This document shows positions 1 through 8,993 of a DNA stretch of 64,000 nt, piece after piece (within the stretch, counting starts at the first letter, position 1; every line of letters begins with the position of its first letter). The stretch covers positions 78,358 through 142,357 of the forward strand of contig JACONC010000006.1 in assembly GCA_014323925.1 (NCBI GenBank), in the 5' to 3' direction. Below the pieces are notes generated by a model. That model saw nothing but the letters and a program-made list of their open reading frames with translations. It was not told the origin of the DNA and did no database searches. Origin of the DNA: Chromatiales bacterium. GTDB lineage: Bacteria; Pseudomonadota; Gammaproteobacteria; Poriferisulfidales; Oxydemutatoraceae. The translations under genes were made by a program, and so were the position numbers.

Positions 1-78
1 CGCAATAGTGATGGTAGTCAGGCATAGCAATACTATTGCTACACATTGAATTGCTATCGCTCGCATGATTGGCTGCAT
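1..78 (-). CDS. Truncated N-terminus of a predicted secreted protein
   Basis: Only the first 26 codons are in the window; the gene continues past the left edge. Translation from the ATG at 78 (a second in-frame ATG is at 66) gives a short polar start followed by a hydrophobic stretch ending in LLCLTTIA, which looks like a Sec signal peptide. A purine-rich GAGAGAAG lies about 10 bases upstream. It starts 33 bases after the egtB stop on the same strand, so it could be the third gene of that operon. Function cannot be told from this fragment. Confidence 0.4.
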   Translation of the reverse strand, partial: MQPIMRAIAIQCVAIVLLCLTTITIA

Positions 79-111
79 TTGGTAATAGCTTCTCTCAATA
101 TGCGTATATGC

Positions 112-1266
112 TTACTCGCAATCATAAGCTAATCTAAGTCCGGCGAAGGTGTGTCGTTTATCTTTTTCGTAGAAGTTCCTAAAGCTGGGGCGTAGATGAT
201 AGTCGGCTTTGTTATGACTGCAACCGCCGCGTAGCACATAGTGATGTCCGTTGAACCACGGTGTTGAGTATTCTGTGTACGGGAAGTCTTTATAGTTAGG
301 GTAGGGATGAAAGTTGTTCAGGCACCATTCCCATACCTCAGTAGGTTGATCTATTTGCGGGTGCGCGGCTTCTCGTTCGTATTCGTGCGGCAGTCTTGCA
401 CCGGCATAGCGTGCACAGGCTTGGGCTTCGTAATAGCATAGACCATAGACTGCGGAGTCGGCATCTAAACTTTTATAACCAGCAGGGGTTGCTTGGAACC
501 ATCCATCCTGGTAATGCCATCCATCGGGTGCTGTTGCTTTAGTTTTTTTCAGCCAGGCGTAGCCTTCGGGACTCCAATATCGTTGCTCATGGTAGCCGCC
601 GGATTCCATAAATCCTAGATATTCGGCGTTGCTCACTGGTTTGTGGTTGATAGCGAAGGCATTGAGTTTTATGGTGTGTTGCGGGAGTTCGTTGTCAAAA
701 GACCAATTATCCACTCCGCCGATTCGGTAGGATTTATCGGCAAACAACAGAGGATATTTGCTGATTTCAGTAGCTTCGTTAAGACCATCATCATCGCAGT
801 TTGACGGTGCCCCTTGCAGGCACCTTTGAGTCATTACCATTTTCATTGTTTCTAGATGCATGGCGTGGTGCTGCAAAATAAATTTTAGTAGGTATGAATC
901 TCTCATCAGTCGGTGTTTGACTAAAGTCTGCGGTGGGTCGCCTAGCAATGCGATGTTATCATTAAATTGTTGCTGTCCTTGCTCTAGCGTTATATCGCGG
1001 TGGCTGAGTGCTTTGCCACGCAAAGGTTTGGGTGTGTTGCGAGGGTTGTAGAGTTGGTGGTCGCTTTCTTTTAGGATACCTGCGCCTAACAAGGTATCCC
1101 ATAGCCAGAGAATTTCGGTATAAACGATATGTCCGTAATGCCAGCCCAGTGGACTTAAGTCGGGATGGTATTGCCGGCGATAATCAATATCTTCTACCGA
1201 AGCGGTTAAGCATTGTACGGTGTTTTGCAGTTGCGAGAGGCTTTCTACCAGTTCAGTATATTTCAT
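112..1266 (-). CDS. egtB: EgtB-type ergothioneine sulfoxide synthase
   Basis: Probable non-heme iron enzyme joining hercynine and gamma-glutamylcysteine with O2 in ergothioneine synthesis. The N-terminal DinB-like part carries His43 and the HX3HXE iron motif HHAMHLE near residues 131-137. The C-terminal half has the formylglycine-enzyme fold: EVWEWCLNNF, VLRGGCS and a terminal FAGLRLAY. The reading frame is open further upstream, but I place the start at the ATG at 1266 because it overlaps the egtC stop as ATGA, giving 384 residues. Pairing with egtC supports the mycobacterial-type route using gamma-glutamylcysteine. A SenA (selenoneine) or OvoA-like role cannot be excluded by eye, but no senB or selD is adjacent. 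The methyltransferase egtD is not in the window. Confidence 0.85.
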   Translation of the reverse strand: MKYTELVESLSQLQNTVQCLTASVEDIDYRRQYHPDLSPLGWHYGHIVYTEILWLWDTLLGAGILKESDHQLYNPRNTPKPLRGKALSHRDITLEQGQQQFNDNIALLGDPPQTLVKHRLMRDSYLLKFILQHHAMHLETMKMVMTQRCLQGAPSNCDDDGLNEATEISKYPLLFADKSYRIGGVDNWSFDNELPQHTIKLNAFAINHKPVSNAEYLGFMESGGYHEQRYWSPEGYAWLKKTKATAPDGWHYQDGWFQATPAGYKSLDADSAVYGLCYYEAQACARYAGARLPHEYEREAAHPQIDQPTEVWEWCLNNFHPYPNYKDFPYTEYSTPWFNGHHYVLRGGCSHNKADYHLRPSFRNFYEKDKRHTFAGLRLAYDCE

Positions 1267-2030
1267 AAATCTAACCATTGAATGGTAGCGCCTAATCGGG
1301 CAATCATTAATCTTTTTTCTGAAAACGCACACCAGTCTTGTGTATCGTCTAATTTCTCTGATGCAATCCACAGTCGATCCTTTTCTGCCAGGTAATACAA
1401 AGAGGGTGCGTTGCCATTAATAGCGTAGCGTAATGCATAAATGGCATGGCTATCGCTGACAATTATGTTCAGTAGTGCTTCATCTTCGTTGATATGAGTC
1501 ATCAGCCAGGCGATGAAATCTTTGATAATGATGGCAAATTCTTTATCCGGGTTATCGGCTATCAGTTGGCGTAGTAGTGCAAACAGATATTCTGAGTCGC
1601 TGAGCCCTCGTAGCGATGCGATAATCGAGTCAGCTAATTCGGCGATGATAGCTTGGCGCAGTGTGTTATTGAAGTCTTTTATATAGCCGTTGTGCATATA
1701 AAGATAGCAGCCATCCTTAAAAGGTTGGGTGTTATCTATGCTGGTAGCAAAATTACTGGTTGCACTACGCACCATTGCTAGCCATCGCTCGCTACACAAA
1801 CTATCTGCTAGGTCACTTAAATTGGCATCCGACCAGATCGGCATCGGATTTCTATATACTGCAGTACGTCCGTCCGGCTGGTACCAGCCGAAACCGAAAC
1901 CGTCGGCATTGAGTTTTGCATACTGCAGTTCCTTAGGTTGCCACGACTGTACATAAAGGCTATGTTTGGCATCCAATAATAGTCTGCGTAGAGGAATAGC
2001 TTTGCCTATGTAGGCGGCGAGTCGACACAT
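1263..2030 (-). CDS. egtC: EgtC-type glutamine amidotransferase (gamma-glutamyl hercynylcysteine sulfoxide hydrolase)
   Basis: Class II glutamine-amidotransferase fold, 255 residues. Cys2 directly follows the initiator Met (MCRLAAYIG) and would be the N-terminal nucleophile after Met removal. Further family signatures are the NADGFGFGWY stretch near residue 42 and the HNGYIKDF stretch near residue 114. In ergothioneine synthesis EgtC removes the glutamyl group from the EgtB product. The stop overlaps the egtB start by 4 bases, so the pair is translationally coupled. The 277 bases upstream (2031-2307) must carry the promoter. They include a 6-bp inverted repeat CCTGAC/GTCAGG at about 2206-2222. 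Confidence 0.85.
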   Translation of the reverse strand: MCRLAAYIGKAIPLRRLLLDAKHSLYVQSWQPKELQYAKLNADGFGFGWYQPDGRTAVYRNPMPIWSDANLSDLADSLCSERWLAMVRSATSNFATSIDNTQPFKDGCYLYMHNGYIKDFNNTLRQAIIAELADSIIASLRGLSDSEYLFALLRQLIADNPDKEFAIIIKDFIAWLMTHINEDEALLNIIVSDSHAIYALRYAINGNAPSLYYLAEKDRLWIASEKLDDTQDWCAFSEKRLMIARLGATIQWLDL

Positions 2031-2307
2031 TTTACACTTTACACTTTAGTATGAGAGTTAAGTATTTGCCCTAGATTTTGATAGTGACTCAGTCTGAAAT
2101 AATGTTTTTAATTTCACAATTTTTATGCCTGCTATTATATCCAAAGCTATAAAGCATCACAAATTAGCTCGCTCACCGCTCTGAGATCTCTGTCGCAAAC
2201 ACCTGACATCTGGTCAGGAAAAACATTACTAACTTAGGATAAGAGAAAATTATGCAAACATTATTATTAACAATAATGCTCGAACAAAAATTTTTCGGGG
2301 AGGTTGC

Positions 2308-5073
2308 TCATTGAAGTGCTTGCGCTACTTTTTCTAGTTTCAATGCGCAAAACTTAAACTCAGGTATTTTCCCATACGGGTCTAATGCTGCGTTGGTCAA
2401 TAAATTGGCTGCTGCCTCTTGATAGCAGAAAGGCATAAATACTTGGCCGCGCATCAAGCCACGGTCGATCCGTGCTAGACACTCCACTGTGCCGCGCCGC
2501 GATGTCAATCTAATCGTATCGCCGGTGTGTGCATTTATTTCGGCTAAATCGTCGGGATGCACCGAAGCTACTGGGTGGGGTTCTATTGTGTTCAACACGC
2601 TAGCCCGTCGCGTCATCGCACCCGTGTGCCAGTGTTCGAGTTGGCGGCCAGTGATGAATATGAATGGGTAGTCTGTATCTGGTATTTCATCGGCTTGGCT
2701 GAAGTGTGCCGGCACGAAGCGTCCGAGTCCGTTTGTAGTGGGGAAATTTTCTTTGAATAGTATCGGTTGTCCGGGGTCGTCAGTATCGGCGCACGGATAA
2801 GTGACTGAACCGCTTTGCTCAAGGCGATCCCAGCTAATACCTTTGATGCTGTCCATGCACTCGCGCATTTCGTTGAATACATCGGAGACATCTTCGTAGT
2901 GCCAGTTCAGTCCTATGCGCCGTGCTATGTCTTGTATGATATCCAAGTCCAGTCGTGCTTCACCAGGTGGTTTGAGGGCTTGTCTGCCCAACTGCACGCG
3001 TCTATCAGTATTGGTTACAGTGCCAGTTTTCTCCGGGAAAGCCGACGCTGGTAAGATGACATCGGCAAATAATGCAGTCTCAGTCATAAATAGATCTTGC
3101 ACGATCAAATGGTCTAGTGTTGCTAGAGCTTTGCGGGCATGGTTGAGGTTCGGGTCAGACATTGCCGGGTTTTCACCCATAATATACATACCGCGAATTT
3201 TATTTTTTTCGGCTTCGTGCATAATCTCAACGACCGTCAAGCCTGGTTTTTTATCTAGCGTGCAGCCCCAGAGCTTTTCAAACCGTTGCAGAGCTGCAGT
3301 GTCGTCGACTCGTTGATAATCAGGGAACACCATTGGGATTAGACCAGCATCCGATGCACCTTGCACATTATTTTGTCCGCGTAGCGGGTGTAATCCACTG
3401 CCGGGTTTGCCGATTTGTCCAGTCATCAAAGATAAGGCTATCAGGCAACGGGCGTTGTCGGTGCCGTGTATATGTTGCGATATACCCATACCCCAGAAGA
3501 TAATCGATGCTTTAGAGCTGGCATAAAGCCTGGCGACCTGATGGATTGTTTCTGAATCTATACCGCAGATAGGCGCCATGACTTCGGGCGCATAATCTTG
3601 CAAGTGTTTTTTCAGTGCTTGGTAACCTTCGGTGCGCTCAGCGATGAATTTTTCATCGACCAATCCTTGCTTGATGATTGAATGCATCAGTGCATTGAGC
3701 AATGCGACATCAGTGTCGGGTTTGAACTGCAGATAATAATCGGCGTGTTTGGCAAGTTCTACTTTACGCGGGTCGATGACTATCAGGCATTTGCCCGAGC
3801 GTGCGGCATTCTTAATAAAGGTTGCTGCCACTGGATGATTTTCAGTCGGGTTAGCACCAATAACGACGATGACTTCGGATTCTTTGACATCGCATACTTG
3901 GTTAGAGACTGCTCCCGAACCAATGCCTTCTAACAGCGCGGCCACTGATGAGGCATGGCATAGACGAGTGCAGTGGTCAACATTATTAGTCGCAAATGCG
4001 GTGCGTATTAGCTTTTGAAATAGATAGGCTTCTTCGTTCGTACCTTTAGCGGAACCAAAGCCGGCAATCGCCGAGGCTCCACTTTCGGAGTATATTTTCT
4101 TCAAACCTTCGGCGGCAAAATCTAGAGCCTCGTCCCAGGTTGCCTCACGAAACATTTGCCCAATATCGTCATTGCTGAGCGTATCTATATCGGCGACCTT
4201 CTCAGCATCTGCTATTCGGATGAGCGGTTTGGTCAGCCGTTCTGTATTGTGTATATAATCAAAACCGTAGCGGCCTTTGACGCATAGCCGACTGTGGTTG
4301 GACGGACCATCTCGGCCGTTAACATAGATGATTTTGTCGTCTTTAATATTGAAGCTCAACAGACAGCCGACTCCGCAATAAGGGCAGACCGAATCAACCT
4401 TGCGGTCTACTTCTTGCATACCAGCTTCGGCCGATGGCATCAGTGCACCCGTCGGACAGGCCTGCACACATTCTCCGCATCCCACACAGCTACTGTTTCC
4501 CATTGCATCGTCTAAATCAAAGACGATTGCTGAACTGGCACCGCGATGCGCATAGCCGATGACATCGTTGTTTTGTTCTTCGCGACAAGCTCGCAAGCAA
4601 CGGGTGCATTGTATGCACGCATCTAAATTGACTGCGATTGCCGGATGTGAGTTATCGGCTTGCGGGTTGCTACGGCTTTCAAAGCGCGGCAAGCCGAGGT
4701 CTAAATGTTTACTCCAATGATCTAATTCATTGTTGAGGGTATAACTTTGCTGTGCCATATCGGACTGCAATAGTTCTAGTACCATGCGCTGCGCATGTCT
4801 AGAGCGAGGATTGTCGGTAGTGACTTTCATCTCAGCGGTCGGTTGGCGTACACACGAAGGTTGCAGTACGCGCTCGCCTTCTATCTCGACCATACACGCA
4901 CGACAATTACCGTCAGCACGCAAGCCTTCTTTGAAGCACAGATGCGGGATGTCTATACCGTGGCGCTGTGCAGCTTGCAAAATGGTCTCGCCTTCATAAG
5001 CGGTTATGGTTTTGCCGTTTAGTGCGAACTCTATCGTTTGCAAATTTGAAAAGTATTCGGGATTTGCTGCCAT
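2308..5073 (-). CDS. fdhA: NAD-dependent formate dehydrogenase alpha subunit (FDH1/FdsA type)
   Basis: Catalytic subunit oxidising formate to CO2, 921 residues. An N-terminal [2Fe-2S] ferredoxin domain (about 10-90) is followed by a two-cluster ferredoxin region (CIQCTRCLRAC and CVGCGECVQACPTGAL, about 150-215). A [4Fe-4S] motif CPYCGVGC follows near residue 231, then the bis-pterin Mo/W domain and a C-terminal molybdopterin-binding domain. The active-site ligand is Cys372 (RLCHASS; codon at 3958-3960, a normal TGC), so it is not a selenoprotein. It lies 12 bases after the beta subunit, as expected for an operon. Size and partner match FDH1 of Methylobacterium, a tungsten enzyme; the metal used here is unknown. 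Confidence 0.93.
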   Translation of the reverse strand: MAANPEYFSNLQTIEFALNGKTITAYEGETILQAAQRHGIDIPHLCFKEGLRADGNCRACMVEIEGERVLQPSCVRQPTAEMKVTTDNPRSRHAQRMVLELLQSDMAQQSYTLNNELDHWSKHLDLGLPRFESRSNPQADNSHPAIAVNLDACIQCTRCLRACREEQNNDVIGYAHRGASSAIVFDLDDAMGNSSCVGCGECVQACPTGALMPSAEAGMQEVDRKVDSVCPYCGVGCLLSFNIKDDKIIYVNGRDGPSNHSRLCVKGRYGFDYIHNTERLTKPLIRIADAEKVADIDTLSNDDIGQMFREATWDEALDFAAEGLKKIYSESGASAIAGFGSAKGTNEEAYLFQKLIRTAFATNNVDHCTRLCHASSVAALLEGIGSGAVSNQVCDVKESEVIVVIGANPTENHPVAATFIKNAARSGKCLIVIDPRKVELAKHADYYLQFKPDTDVALLNALMHSIIKQGLVDEKFIAERTEGYQALKKHLQDYAPEVMAPICGIDSETIHQVARLYASSKASIIFWGMGISQHIHGTDNARCLIALSLMTGQIGKPGSGLHPLRGQNNVQGASDAGLIPMVFPDYQRVDDTAALQRFEKLWGCTLDKKPGLTVVEIMHEAEKNKIRGMYIMGENPAMSDPNLNHARKALATLDHLIVQDLFMTETALFADVILPASAFPEKTGTVTNTDRRVQLGRQALKPPGEARLDLDIIQDIARRIGLNWHYEDVSDVFNEMRECMDSIKGISWDRLEQSGSVTYPCADTDDPGQPILFKENFPTTNGLGRFVPAHFSQADEIPDTDYPFIFITGRQLEHWHTGAMTRRASVLNTIEPHPVASVHPDDLAEINAHTGDTIRLTSRRGTVECLARIDRGLMRGQVFMPFCYQEAAANLLTNAALDPYGKIPEFKFCALKLEKVAQALQ

Positions 5074-5085
5074 AGTTTTAGCTCT

Positions 5086-6792
5086 CTAATCGTTGTTCTC
5101 TAGCTCGGATGGAAAGTACTTAATCACACATTGTAAAGGATTAGGAGCGGCTTGACCAAGCCCGCAAATAGAGGCATCGGCCATCACTTGACTCAACTCG
5201 TTCATCAACGGTATATCCCATTGTTCTTTTTCCATCAACCTGACTGCTTTGGATGTGCCGACTCGACACGGCGTACATTTGCCGCACGATTCGTGTGAGA
5301 AAAATCGCATCGCATTGAGTGCCGCATTGCGTGCGCGGTCTTTATCCGATAGTATGATAATCGCCGCTGATCCAATAAAACAGCCGTACTCGTTCAAGGT
5401 GTCAAAATCAAGCGGGATATCGCCCATGGATGCCGGCAGAATACCGCCTGATGCACCGCCTGGAAAATAGCCATAAAAGGTATGTCCTGCTTGCATACCA
5501 TCGCAATATTCGTCAATTAATTCTTGCACTGTGATACCCGCCGGTGTCAAATGCACGCCTGGCTTGTTGACTCGTCCGCTAACCGAAAATGAGCGTAATC
5601 CTTGGCGACCATTGCGACCCTCGGACGAGAACCATTCGCTACCTTTTTCTACGATATCGCGCACCCAATATAAGGTTTCCATATTATGCTCTAAGGTCGG
5701 CCTGCCAAATAAGCCGACTTGCGCTATGAACGGTGGACGTAAGCGCGGCATCCCGCGCTTGCCTTCTATCGACTCTATCATTGCTGATTCTTCACCGCAG
5801 ATATAAGCACCAGCAGCGCGCCGTAGTTCTATAGCTGGCAATGGCAAGTTGCATTGCTTTTGCAGTAATTCCAATTCTTGTGCCAACATTTTGCGCAAAC
5901 CGGCGTATTCGTCGCGTAAATAGATGTAAATGGCATCCAACTCTACGACAAATGCTGCAATGAGCATACCCTCAAAGAAGCGATGTGGATCTCGCTCTAG
6001 ATAATAACGATCCTTGAATGTGCCTGGTTCACCTTCATCTATATTGACTGCTAGATAGCGGGGTGCCGGTTGGTCTTTGACGATACGCCATTTGCGTCCG
6101 GCTGGGAAGCCTGCACCACCCAGACCGCGTAGTCCAGAATCTTCTAAGGCTTTTATGACTGACTCAGTGTCGCGCTCGCCGTTATGTAGTGCCTTGAGCA
6201 ATTGATAGCCACCCCTCTTGCAGTATGCCGCATAGCTTAGGTGTGTGCTGGTAGCAGGGCAGACAGATGCTTTTAGCTGTATGGCGTTGCTAATGTTATC
6301 CACGGTGGCTTTCTCTATAGGGTTCGTGCCAACCACTGCTATCGGTGCCTGTTCGCAGCGGCCTACGCAAGGTACGCGCTGGATGCGTACTTCGTTGGGA
6401 TTTATCTTTTGTTGCAGTGTTTTTATCAAAGCCTCGCATCCTGCCATTTCACAAGTGATAGAGTCACATACCCTAACGGTCAATGGCGGCGGCGGTGTTT
6501 GATTATCATCGACTAAATCAAAGTGGTGATAAAAAGTTGCAACCTCGTAGACCTCTGATGTCGATATTTTCATTTCTTCGGCAAGTGCGACACAGTGATC
6601 TGCAGCAATATGACCGTAGCGGTCTTGTATCAAATGTAAGTATTCGAGTAGCAGGTCGCGTCGCCGAGGGCGGTTGCCGAGCAAGGCTCTGATTGCCGAT
6701 AAGGATGCGCTACTAGCACACCTGCCTTTAGCTTCACCGCGCTTGCGTTTACGCCGTTTACTTTGTTTTAACTTAATCGTTGTTTCTGTCAT
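5086..6792 (-). CDS. fdhB: NAD-dependent formate dehydrogenase beta subunit, fused NuoE/NuoF type
   Basis: Diaphorase subunit passing electrons from the alpha subunit to NAD+, 568 residues. Residues about 1-170 form a NuoE/FdsG-like thioredoxin-fold domain with a four-cysteine [2Fe-2S] pattern (CDSITC, then VPCVGRC). Residues about 190-568 are NuoF/FdsB-like: GLRGLGGAGFPAGRKW and NIDEGEPGTFKDR for FMN/NADH, then ESCGKCTPCRVGT with a later Cys in SICGLGQ for a [4Fe-4S] cluster. The fusion of the two domains is the arrangement of Methylobacterium FDH1 (about 61 kDa). The N-terminus is very basic (KQSKRRKRKRGEAKGR), which is unusual and unexplained. It is first in the operon; no fdhD or fdsC chaperone gene is nearby. 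Confidence 0.92.
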   Translation of the reverse strand: MTETTIKLKQSKRRKRKRGEAKGRCASSASLSAIRALLGNRPRRRDLLLEYLHLIQDRYGHIAADHCVALAEEMKISTSEVYEVATFYHHFDLVDDNQTPPPPLTVRVCDSITCEMAGCEALIKTLQQKINPNEVRIQRVPCVGRCEQAPIAVVGTNPIEKATVDNISNAIQLKASVCPATSTHLSYAAYCKRGGYQLLKALHNGERDTESVIKALEDSGLRGLGGAGFPAGRKWRIVKDQPAPRYLAVNIDEGEPGTFKDRYYLERDPHRFFEGMLIAAFVVELDAIYIYLRDEYAGLRKMLAQELELLQKQCNLPLPAIELRRAAGAYICGEESAMIESIEGKRGMPRLRPPFIAQVGLFGRPTLEHNMETLYWVRDIVEKGSEWFSSEGRNGRQGLRSFSVSGRVNKPGVHLTPAGITVQELIDEYCDGMQAGHTFYGYFPGGASGGILPASMGDIPLDFDTLNEYGCFIGSAAIIILSDKDRARNAALNAMRFFSHESCGKCTPCRVGTSKAVRLMEKEQWDIPLMNELSQVMADASICGLGQAAPNPLQCVIKYFPSELENND

Positions 6793-7361
6793 TATTTGCT
6801 ATAGAGTGCGTACATCATAACCGAACAAGGTTATATATAAAAGATTGGCTATCATTGTACTACAATGTAGAAATAAGCAGGGCTAGAAAGTTTGAGTTTA
6901 GACAAAATTTATAGTTGATAACTGTATATAGTGGGTCATTGCGTATTGTATAATTGATCTTAACGCTGTGTTTTGAATAGAGGATCGATACCCTATGTAA
7001 AAATAACATACACAAAGATCCTCTCAATGATCGCCTAAAAACAAGGAAATGATCACATCTGAATGGCGGAAGATAAAAACATCTCGACTAGCCAGAATAT
7101 AAACCGATTGTTGATAAATCAGAGCATGTGTTGATTGCCCCTATTCTCTTAGCCAAGAATAATAAAATTCAGCGCCACCAGGCTATATTTTCACTCGACT
7201 TATCGCGGTATATCTTTATCAAGATAGCGCAATAATTTATCAGCATAGTTAAGACGCAGATGCGAAAATGGTTGTAAAATGAGTCCTCTGCAGTCTGTAG
7301 ATGTTGTCGCATACTGATGTGCTGACAGCGACAGTACTCAAAAATTGATGGTCAATTGAAT
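6793..7361. other. 569-bp intergenic region with a compound inverted repeat
   Basis: This divergent gap separates the formate dehydrogenase operon (minus) from the hydrolase gene (plus) and should hold both promoters. I see no gene in it. Translations of both strands give only short, interrupted frames; the longest is a minus-strand stretch around 7190-7290 containing LRLNYADKLLRYLDKD, which I do not recognise. The most notable element is the stem-loop listed at 6979-7024. The rest is AT-rich without a clear terminator. Confidence 0.6.
6979..7024. repeat. Compound inverted repeat (8-bp outer stem, 5-bp inner stem)
   Basis: AGAGGATC at 6979-6986 is exactly complementary to GATCCTCT at 7017-7024. 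Inside it TATGT (6994-6998) pairs with ACATA (7006-7010) around an A-rich loop. It has no T-run, so it is not a standard terminator. It could be an operator, a transcript structure or the remnant of a small repeat element. Confidence 0.5.
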
Positions 7362-8225
7362 ATGATTAAAACAAAAATTATTGTATCGCCGATACTTTAT
7401 ATGTTGATGCTTGTGCCGTTGTTGCACGGTTGTGGTGATGAGATTTTTGAGAAAATTGCGTTTGCTCCAGCCGGACAGCTGGATGCTGATGTCAGTGTAT
7501 GCGATTACTATAAATGGGTGCCGCATCGTAGTTGTGAGCACGACGAAGTTGAAGAGTTTTTTATTCCGTCTCTGGATCCGCAAATTAAATTGCATGCGCT
7601 ATTCTTCCCTAACCCTGAATCGCAAAAGCTGATCATCTATTTCCACGGTAATGGTGGGCATATTTATTATCGCCTGTCGCACAACTTTAGATTATCTAAG
7701 TTTGCCAATGTGTTTGCAGTGAGTTATAGAGGTTATAGCAAAAGCACTGGAACACCTTCAGAGGCTGGTGTTTACCAAGACGCCTTAGGTGCATTTAAGT
7801 ATGCATCTGAGCAGTTGGGTTTTGCCACTACGCAGACTTATATATACGGTCGATCGCTGGGGGCAGCAGTGGCGATTGGTGGGCTGGAGAGACTGGTGCA
7901 GCGTAACGAGTACGCAGGACTGATACTAGAGTCGCCTTTTTATAGTGGTCGGCGGATGGCTGAGAGCAGAGGCTTGGGATGGGTGCCGGGCTTAAATAAT
8001 CCCTTTGATTCAGCGTCCAAAGTGCGTAATCTCGAAGTGCCGGCGCTTTTTGTACACGGCACTGAGGATGGCGTCACCCCGTTTAATCAGGGCTACGATT
8101 TATACCTAAGCTATGCTGCGGATGATAAAACATTCAAAGCCATAAAAGGTGCTGGACACTATGGTCTTAGCCGCTCAGCCGGCCCCGATTACTGGAGCTG
8201 GATAGGGGACTTTCTCAGTTCGTAG
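7362..8225 (+). CDS. Lipoprotein alpha/beta hydrolase
   Basis: Predicted envelope-anchored serine hydrolase of unknown substrate, 287 residues from the ATG at 7362 (a TTG two codons upstream is possible). The N-terminus is a lipoprotein signal with lipobox LLHGC (Cys near residue 24). The fold shows the oxyanion-region FHGNGGH, the nucleophile elbow GRSLGAA, a late acid in VHGTEDGVTP and the catalytic His in GAGHYGLS. This matches the BEM46/YfhR-like group of alpha/beta hydrolases. It ends 42 bases before fetB and may be cotranscribed with it. No strong ribosome binding site is visible. Confidence 0.8.
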   Translation: MIKTKIIVSPILYMLMLVPLLHGCGDEIFEKIAFAPAGQLDADVSVCDYYKWVPHRSCEHDEVEEFFIPSLDPQIKLHALFFPNPESQKLIIYFHGNGGHIYYRLSHNFRLSKFANVFAVSYRGYSKSTGTPSEAGVYQDALGAFKYASEQLGFATTQTYIYGRSLGAAVAIGGLERLVQRNEYAGLILESPFYSGRRMAESRGLGWVPGLNNPFDSASKVRNLEVPALFVHGTEDGVTPFNQGYDLYLSYAADDKTFKAIKGAGHYGLSRSAGPDYWSWIGDFLSS

Positions 8226-8267
8226 GCCCACCTCCATCCTATTTTCAACACTTAGAAGGACATTTTT

Positions 8268-8993
8268 ATGAGTAATACCATTCCTAATATCTCATTGTTT
8301 AATTTAGCGTTAAGTTTTATTCCGCTGTTGGTCAGTGTTTTTATATTTTATCTATGGACGATAGAAATACGCACCACTATATATGCTATGGTGCGTATGC
8401 TTTCGCAGTTGATATTGGTCGGCTATTTATTGAACTATTTATTTGCTGCCGAACAAGATATTATTTTTATCGCGGTGCTGGGTGTGATGATATCTGTGTC
8501 GGCGTGGATAGCACTGCGTCCTTTGGCACACAAAGATTCGCGGCTCTATGTTAAATCTTTATCGGCGATAGCGTTGAGCGGTACGCTGATTTTATTTTTT
8601 ACTCTGGAGTTTGTTTTAGAACTAGATAATTGGCTGGCACCAAATTATTTAATCCCATTGGCTGGGATGGTCTACGCGCAAGCGATGAACTCGCTGAGCT
8701 TGGCTGCCGAACGATTTGATATTGAACGCAGCAATAATGCTGATTATTTCGCGGCGCGTAAGACGGCTATGCAAACTTCATTGATTCCGTCGCTGAATAT
8801 TTTTTTTGCAGTCGGTTTGGTCTCTTTGCCGGGGATGATGACCGGTCAAATACTCTCTGGTATCTCTCCTCTGATAGCGGTGCGTTATCAAATTGTCGTT
8901 ATGGGCATGATTTTTGCCGCGGGTGCGATTGCGGTATTCTTCTATCTGCTACAGATGCCTAAAGACAAGGTATTGTATTCAACTGCCCAGTAG
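8268..8993 (+). CDS. fetB: FetB-like (UPF0014) metal-export ABC transporter permease
   Basis: Polytopic inner-membrane protein of 241 residues with about six to seven hydrophobic segments. The family hallmark is the stretch near residues 185-210, including LPGMMTGQILSG and the following SPLIAVRYQIVVM. In E. coli FetB works with the ATPase FetA in iron export and oxidative-stress resistance. Here no fetA-like ATPase is adjacent, so the partner must be encoded elsewhere. A good ribosome binding site (AGAAGGA) precedes the ATG. Its last 15 bases overlap the 3' end of the convergent HisA-like gene. Confidence 0.85.
   Translation: MSNTIPNISLFNLALSFIPLLVSVFIFYLWTIEIRTTIYAMVRMLSQLILVGYLLNYLFAAEQDIIFIAVLGVMISVSAWIALRPLAHKDSRLYVKSLSAIALSGTLILFFTLEFVLELDNWLAPNYLIPLAGMVYAQAMNSLSLAAERFDIERSNNADYFAARKTAMQTSLIPSLNIFFAVGLVSLPGMMTGQILSGISPLIAVRYQIVVMGMIFAAGAIAVFFYLLQMPKDKVLYSTAQ

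Noticed and set aside
860..1268. Plus-strand ORFs of 63 and 86 codons inside egtB
   Set aside because: Opposite-strand shadows of a well-supported gene, with no ribosome binding site or recognisable motif.
2206..2222. CCTGAC/GTCAGG hairpin as a terminator
   Set aside because: The T-run is on the wrong side for either flanking minus-strand gene; it is only a short inverted repeat.
2251..2313. 20-codon plus-strand ORF with an AGGATAAGAG site before egtC and after fdhA
   Set aside because: Very short, overlaps the fdhA 3' end, and has no recognisable feature apart from mild hydrophobicity.
3949..3966. Selenocysteine in the formate dehydrogenase active site
   Set aside because: The codon at 3958-3960 is an ordinary Cys codon, not TGA.
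7050..7300. Decayed transposase in the 6793-7361 gap
   Set aside because: Short open stretches on the minus strand gave no recognisable transposase motif and contain several stops.
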